Below are positions 59,271 through 64,000 of a stretch of DNA of 64,000 nucleotides, one piece after another. Every line of letters begins with the position of its first letter. The first letter of the stretch is position 1. The notes below the pieces were generated by a model, which was not told the DNA's origin, did not search any database, and worked only from the letters and a program-made list of their open reading frames with translations. Origin of the DNA: Perilla frutescens (Eukaryota > Streptophyta > Magnoliopsida > Lamiales > Lamiaceae); assembly GCA_026008535.1 (NCBI GenBank), contig BRKX01000004.1, positions 54,630,501 to 54,694,500 on the forward strand, given 5' to 3'. Both the position numbers and the translations under genes were made by a program.

Positions 59271-60910
59271 GCCCCGTCGTGATGAAGAGGTTGAAACAGA
59301 AGGTCTCTCGGCATACTCTTCCACAATATCCTTAGTCTCTCTATTTAATGCTCAAGCAGATCCGGTAAATCCACAATTGTTTAATAGGTATAAGAAGGTC
59401 TCTCTATTTAATGCTCAAGCAGAACCGGTAAACCCACAATTATTAAATAGGTATAAAAATATCTCTCTATTTAATATTGAAGCAGATCCTGTAAACCCAC
59501 AATTATTCAGACAAATTCTTTTTGGCATACTCTTCGACAATATCCTCATCTCTCTATTTAATGCTTAAGCAGATCCGATAAACCCACAATTGTTCAATAA
59601 ATATAAAAAGGTCTATCTATTTAATACTTAAGCAGATCCGGTAAATCCACAATTTTTCAATAGATATAAGAAGCTAATTATGTCTTCCACACAAGAACCA
59701 TATATTATTGTTATCAGAGATAAGCTATTGTATCTTGATTATGACCAAGAATTTTGATCAAACTTTCAAATATATGAAACACCATACGAGCTTCGTCTTT
59801 CACCAATTTATTTACACGTATGAGTAGTGCCTTGTAAACTAAGATATTTTTCTGTTCAAGATAAATTGTTATTCATAATCAAAGCATCAATATCATGGTT
59901 ATCGTCATTATCCAAAAGATTGAAAAGATCAAAACACTCAACTAATTCACCTTATGTTTCTTCGTAGAAACCATAAAGAGCTTATTGGTTGATGTTGCAC
60001 AACTGTATTATGCCCAATGATAGTACGTTGAGGAAATTGATTATTAATACACAAATTTCCAAGGAAGATCGTGTGTTGAGTCATGGTAGGAAGATCAACG
60101 GGTTTAAGAGATGCCATTTATTATCAGAGAGAGGCGGCAGTGTGATCGAAACACGAGGGATTGGATGATCGAAGATAAATAATTTAACCAAGCACCGTGG
60201 TGTTGTGATTAAAAGATTGAATGATCAGAGGAAAATGATTTCACCAAGCATCACGGCAGATTGATTTTCTCTAGAATTTCTACCGGGAGAAAAATTAAAA
60301 TACCCAAATAATTAATTATTAACTAAAACAAGAATATTCAATGTTGAAAAATAATTAGAACCTTAGTTGGATATTAATAATAAGAGAAAATTTCAAGTGG
60401 AAGTTATTAACAATCAATTTGATAAAAAAAACAGTTAAGGGAACTCACGAGCAAACTAAAACATTAAGTCATGAAACTTGAAATGGTCTAAAACTTCAAA
60501 AGCAATATCTCGAAATTGTAAAAATAAATTATTAGTTAAGTGATGAAAATGAAAGCGGCTCAGAATTATACAGACAACGATTATAGTCTAAAACTTGAAA
60601 AACATTATCAAATTGTGAAAAGAAAGTATTCCATTAATTTCTCAAAATGAAAGTAGCTCCCATTCCCCTGTGCAAAGAAATTGTTCATATTGTATCTGCA
60701 ATTGTTCATGTTCTTATGGTATAGGCAAGCAACTATAGCTGAATGTATTTACAACCTAGGGAAAGATTAAAAAAAAAGCATTCGTAGAAAAGTTCTGTTG
60801 AAGATTGTTTAAAAAATGACACATGTTGGAGATGAATAACTAGTTCACTACAATTGTAAAAGACAAGTTAAACATCTAAAACGCTAAGAACCAGTTCAAC
60901 TAGGCCCAAA
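58870..60910. repeat. 2.04-kb tandem duplication, unit 1
   Basis: From AATATTTGATTCTTACTTG (58870) to ACTAGGCCCAAAA (60910). The whole block repeats at 60911-62957 with high identity and only small indels. It contains the C-terminal part of the plus-strand gene and a complete minus-strand decayed copy. Confidence 0.9.
59290..60120 (-). pseudogene. decayed full-length copy of the cluster gene, inside tandem unit 1
   Basis: The minus strand shows LGIIQL-like, LYGFYEE-like, DNDDNHDIDAL-like and CVEDIV-like blocks, then five copies of the 21-codon unit (CTATTTAAT landmarks on the plus strand at 59341, 59404, 59467, 59554 and 59617; steps 63, 63, 87 and 63, all multiples of three). Stops are present in the units. 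Confidence 0.6.
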
Positions 60911-61316
60911 AATATTTGATTCTTACTTGTGTTTGAGGACATAGTTGGTTTCTTATACATGTTGAACTGTGGGTTTATTAGGACTGTTTGGGTATTCAAT
61001 AAGGAAACTGAAAATTTTGTTGAAGAGCATGCCATGAAGAATTTATCATATCTTAAAATTAAGGTTTTTCATAATGAAAGGGGATGGAATGAGGAAGAAG
61101 TAATATGAGATGAGAATGAGGAAGAAGAAGTGGATAAAGTTGAGAAAGAGGATGAAAAGGAGTCAGCAACAACAAAGGAGGCAGCGAAAGGAGGGTGTAG
61201 ATATGGATAAAGGGACTGGTGGTAATGAAGAAGCAAAGGATGCAGCGAAGGAGGGTGTAGATATTGATAAAGAGACTGCTCATAATGAAGAAACAAAAGA
61301 GGTTGAAATAAACTGA
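60911..61316 (+). pseudogene. broken C-terminal copy of the cluster gene in tandem unit 2
   Basis: Aligns with 58870-59270 but carries an extra T (GTGTTTGAGG against GTGTTGAAG), a stop in the region after the NKRGWN block (ATATGAGATG against ATATGGGATG), and an extra A in the tail (GCGAAAGGAGG). It is therefore disabled while the unit 1 copy is open. Confidence 0.75.
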
Positions 61317-61329
61317 GCCCCATCGTGAC

Positions 61330-62160
61330 GAAGATGTTGAAACAGAAGGTCTCTTGGCATACTCTTCCACAATATCCACAGTCTCTCTATTTAATGTTCA
61401 AGCAGATCCGGTAAACCTACAATTTTTCAATAGGTATAAGAAGGTCTCTCTATTTAATGCTCAAGCAGATCCGGTAAACCTACAATTATTAAATAGGTAT
61501 AAAAATATCTCTCTATTTAATACTGAAGCAGATCCTGTAAACCCACAATTATTCAGACAAATTCTTTTCGGCATACTCTTCGACAATATCCTCATCTCTC
61601 TATTTAATGCTTAAGCAGATCCGGTAAACCCACAATTGTTCAATAAATATTAAAAGATCTATCTATTTAATACTTAAGCAGATCCGGTAAATCCACAATT
61701 ATTCAATAGATATAAGAAGCTAACTATGTCTTCCACACAAGAACCATATATTATTGCTATCAAAGATAAGCTATTGTATCTTGATTATGACCAAGAATTT
61801 CGATCAAACTTTCAAATATATGAAACACCATACGAGCTTCGTCTTTCATCAATTTATTTACACGTATAAGTAGTGCCTTGTAAACTAAGATATTTTTCTA
61901 TTACAAATTTTTATTCATAATCAAAGCATCAATATCATGGTTATCGTCATTATCCAAAAGATTGAAAAGATCATAACACTCAACTAATTCACCTTATGTT
62001 TCTTCGTAGAAACCATAAAGAGCTTATTGGTAGATGTTGCACAACTGTATTATGCCTAATGATAGTATGTTGAGGAATTGATTATTAATACACAAATTTG
62101 CAAAGAAGATCGATGTGTTGAGTCATGGTAGGAAGATCAACGGGTTTAAGAGATGCCATT
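61330..62160 (-). pseudogene. decayed full-length copy of the cluster gene, inside tandem unit 2
   Basis: Nearly identical to the minus-strand copy at 59290-60120, with the same five 21-codon repeat units (plus-strand CTATTTAAT landmarks from 61387 onward). Several stops. Confidence 0.6.
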
Positions 62161-62957
62161 TATTATCAGAGAGAGGCGGCAGTGTGATCGAAACACGAGG
62201 GATTGGATGATCGAAGATAAATAATTTAACTAAGCATCATGGTGTTGTGATTAAAAGATTGAATGATCAGAGGAAAATGATTTCACCGAGCATCATGACA
62301 GATTGATTTTTTCTAGAATTTCTACCGGGAGAAAAATTAAAATACCCAAATAATTAATTATTAACTAAAACAAGAATATTCAATGTTGAAAAATAATTAG
62401 AACCTTAGTTGGATATTAATAATAAGAGAAAATTTCAAGTGGAAGTTATTAACAATCAATTTGATAAAAAAAAAACAGTTAAGGGAACTCACGAGCAAAC
62501 TAAAACATCAAGTCATGAAACTTGAAATGGTCTAAAACTTCAAAAGCAATATCTTGAAATTGTAAAAATAAATTATTAGTTAAGTGATGAAAATGAAAGC
62601 GGCTCAGAATTATACAGACAACGATTAAAGTCTAAAACTTGAAAAACAATATCGAAATGTGAAAAGAAAGTATTCCATTAATTGCTCAAAATGAAAGTAG
62701 CTCCCATTCCCCTGTGCAAAGAAATTGTTCATATTGTATCTGCAATTGTTCATGTTCCTATTGTATAGGCAAGCAACTATAGCTGAATGTATTTACAACC
62801 TAGGGAAAGATTTAAAAAAAAGCATTAGTAGAAAAGTTCTATTGAAGATGGTTTAAAAAATGACACATGTTGGAGATGAATAACTAGTTCACTACAATTG
62901 TAAAATGCAAGTTAAATATCTAAAACGCTAAGAACCAGTTCAACTAGGCCCAAAACA

Positions 62958-63289
62958 ACGTCGATAACCATGCCAGGTATTTAGAATTAATTCAGTCTCT
63001 AATTAAAAACTATTAATCCATTCTTTTACTTTGTATGGACGCTTTTCCATTGTAACAAGTAGGATATGCACAACTAAGACAATATTTAAAAAGTTTTACA
63101 AACGAAAAAAAAGTCTAACATTGGTGAAATCATATGAAAATATTGTGGGAAAACATATATCTATGACAGTACTAAGACAGTCATGATACTAGGATCTACC
63201 ATACCCACAAAAAATACAAAATCTCCTTCACTATATATTCTTTACTTCCAAACATATGAAACATAATTCAACCTTCATCCTTCACCAAT
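62958..63289. other. flank shared with 56580-56760
   Basis: The stretch around 63105-63235 resembles 56575-56715 (shared AGTCTAACATTG, ATATGAAAAT, CAGGATCTACCATAC-like blocks). It marks another repeated piece of the cluster, possibly a non-coding part of the gene unit. Confidence 0.5.
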
Positions 63290-63722
63290 TTTTCCTTACA
63301 CATATAAGAGTGCTGCCAAATAAAGTTAGACATTCTTCAATCCTTGCCGGATAGTTATCTGGAATCAAATCATCAACATCATCGTCATTATTCGTAAGAA
63401 CACTCAACGTATTTACTGGATGTATCTTTATAGAAACCATACACTCGATCATCATCTAATCTTTCGTCTTTCGATCACACCACCACCCTCCGATAGTAAA
63501 TGAACCCGCTGACGAGACTTTACTCGCAGATCTGCCCCACTGATCTTCATTGCAATTTGTTCGTATTGATGAGCAAATCTTGAGTGTTGTACCATAGGTG
63601 GTTTCTTGGTTGATGTCGTGCATCTGTATTTTGCCCAATGGTACAGTACCCAAGATTCGCCCATTAATACGAACAAACTGCCACGGAAAATCGGCACATT
63701 TAATCTTTTGGATGACTCTCAA
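63290..63722 (-). pseudogene. decayed N-terminal copy of the cluster gene
   Basis: The minus-strand frame from 63722 reads KIKCADFPWQFVRINGRILG, TVPLGKIQMHDINQETTYG and then changes frame to reach TNNDDD and PDNYPARIEECLTL. It aligns with the first half of the gene at 58406. Frame breaks show it is not intact. Confidence 0.55.
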
Positions 63723-64000
63723 ATAATTTAAGTTAGTGATAATAGTGAAAAATGAGTCATTGTATTTCTTTTCATTTTATTCCTACATACACACTTCACA
63801 TATACTGATACATAAAGCATATATACAAAATATGAACAATTAACATTTTTTTTTGTAATGTACGTATATTATAAGTTTTAATTATGTTTCTCGTGCTATG
63901 TTTTTAACTACCGCTTATTGTCGGAACTTCATATCTAAAAATTAATTAAGTATGACAAAATAATTTCGCACTAATGATTTTATCTACTTGTCTTACATAA
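63723..64000. other. AT-rich end of window
   Basis: No feature seen. Confidence 0.5.

Larger units (their letters stand above)
60911..62957. repeat. 2.04-kb tandem duplication, unit 2
   Basis: Copy of 58870-60910 at an offset of 2041-2044 bases. The join is at CCCAAAA|AATATTTG, and the unit ends at ACTAGGCCCAAAAC. Confidence 0.9.

Noticed and set aside
55753..61614. Plus-strand frames with repeated NPQLLNRYKK and SLFNAQ blocks
   Set aside because: Antisense of the minus-strand 21-codon repeats; the minus reading aligns with the cluster gene, the plus reading aligns with nothing.
55827..61700. CRISPR-like array from the regular 63-bp spacing
   Set aside because: There are no unique spacers; the whole unit repeats, and this is a plant genome.

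Overview
This window is nuclear DNA of a flowering plant. It is AT-rich, with long introns, many microsatellites, MITEs, a Helitron pair, Mutator-like elements and a solo LTR, and its genes belong to land-plant families. The protein set fits a eudicot. An asterid or Lamiales origin is a guess from general similarity, not something the sequence proves.

Five genes are well supported. An RH42/PRP5-type DEAD-box RNA helicase (6490-9885, +) faces a three-exon DUF538 gene (10315-12599, -) tail to tail. An intronless PYR/PYL/RCAR abscisic-acid receptor of the PYL4/5/6 type lies at 32740-33369 (+). Two tandem five-exon TRICHOME BIREFRINGENCE-LIKE (TBL) genes, probable xylan O-acetyltransferases, lie at 40705-45213 and 50118-52247 (+). 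Both TBL genes encode 419 residues and share all four intron phases.

Layout: 0-4.2 kb is repeats (a Helitron end, a three-unit tandem array split by a Mutator-like element with a 9-bp duplication, and a three-copy 165-bp tandem). About 4.17-6.24 kb is an inverted copy of 14.17-11.52 kb, the promoter, first exon and first intron of the DUF538 gene. The helicase therefore appears to use a leader and 5'UTR intron derived from its neighbour. 14-18 kb holds foldback and Mutator-like elements, one carrying a GRF zinc-finger fragment. 18-25.6 kb has no recognisable gene. 25.66-31.04 kb is a tandem Helitron dimer inside a MITE. 31-32.6 kb is gene-free, followed by the ABA receptor. 33.4-40.7 kb has no gene, and 40.7-52.3 kb is the TBL pair. 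Just downstream, at 52.51-52.78 kb, are two degenerate plastid rDNA pieces (16S antisense, 23S sense).

55-63.75 kb is the strangest part. It holds at least eight full or partial copies, in both orientations and mostly broken, of a gene family I do not recognise, interleaved with two copies of a second unknown reading frame. One internal coding segment has expanded into tandem repeats of exactly 63 bp (21 codons), and a 2.04-kb block is tandemly duplicated. No operon-like co-operation is expected here. The visible relations are the two gene ends sharing an inverted duplication, the TBL tandem pair, and the nested transposons.
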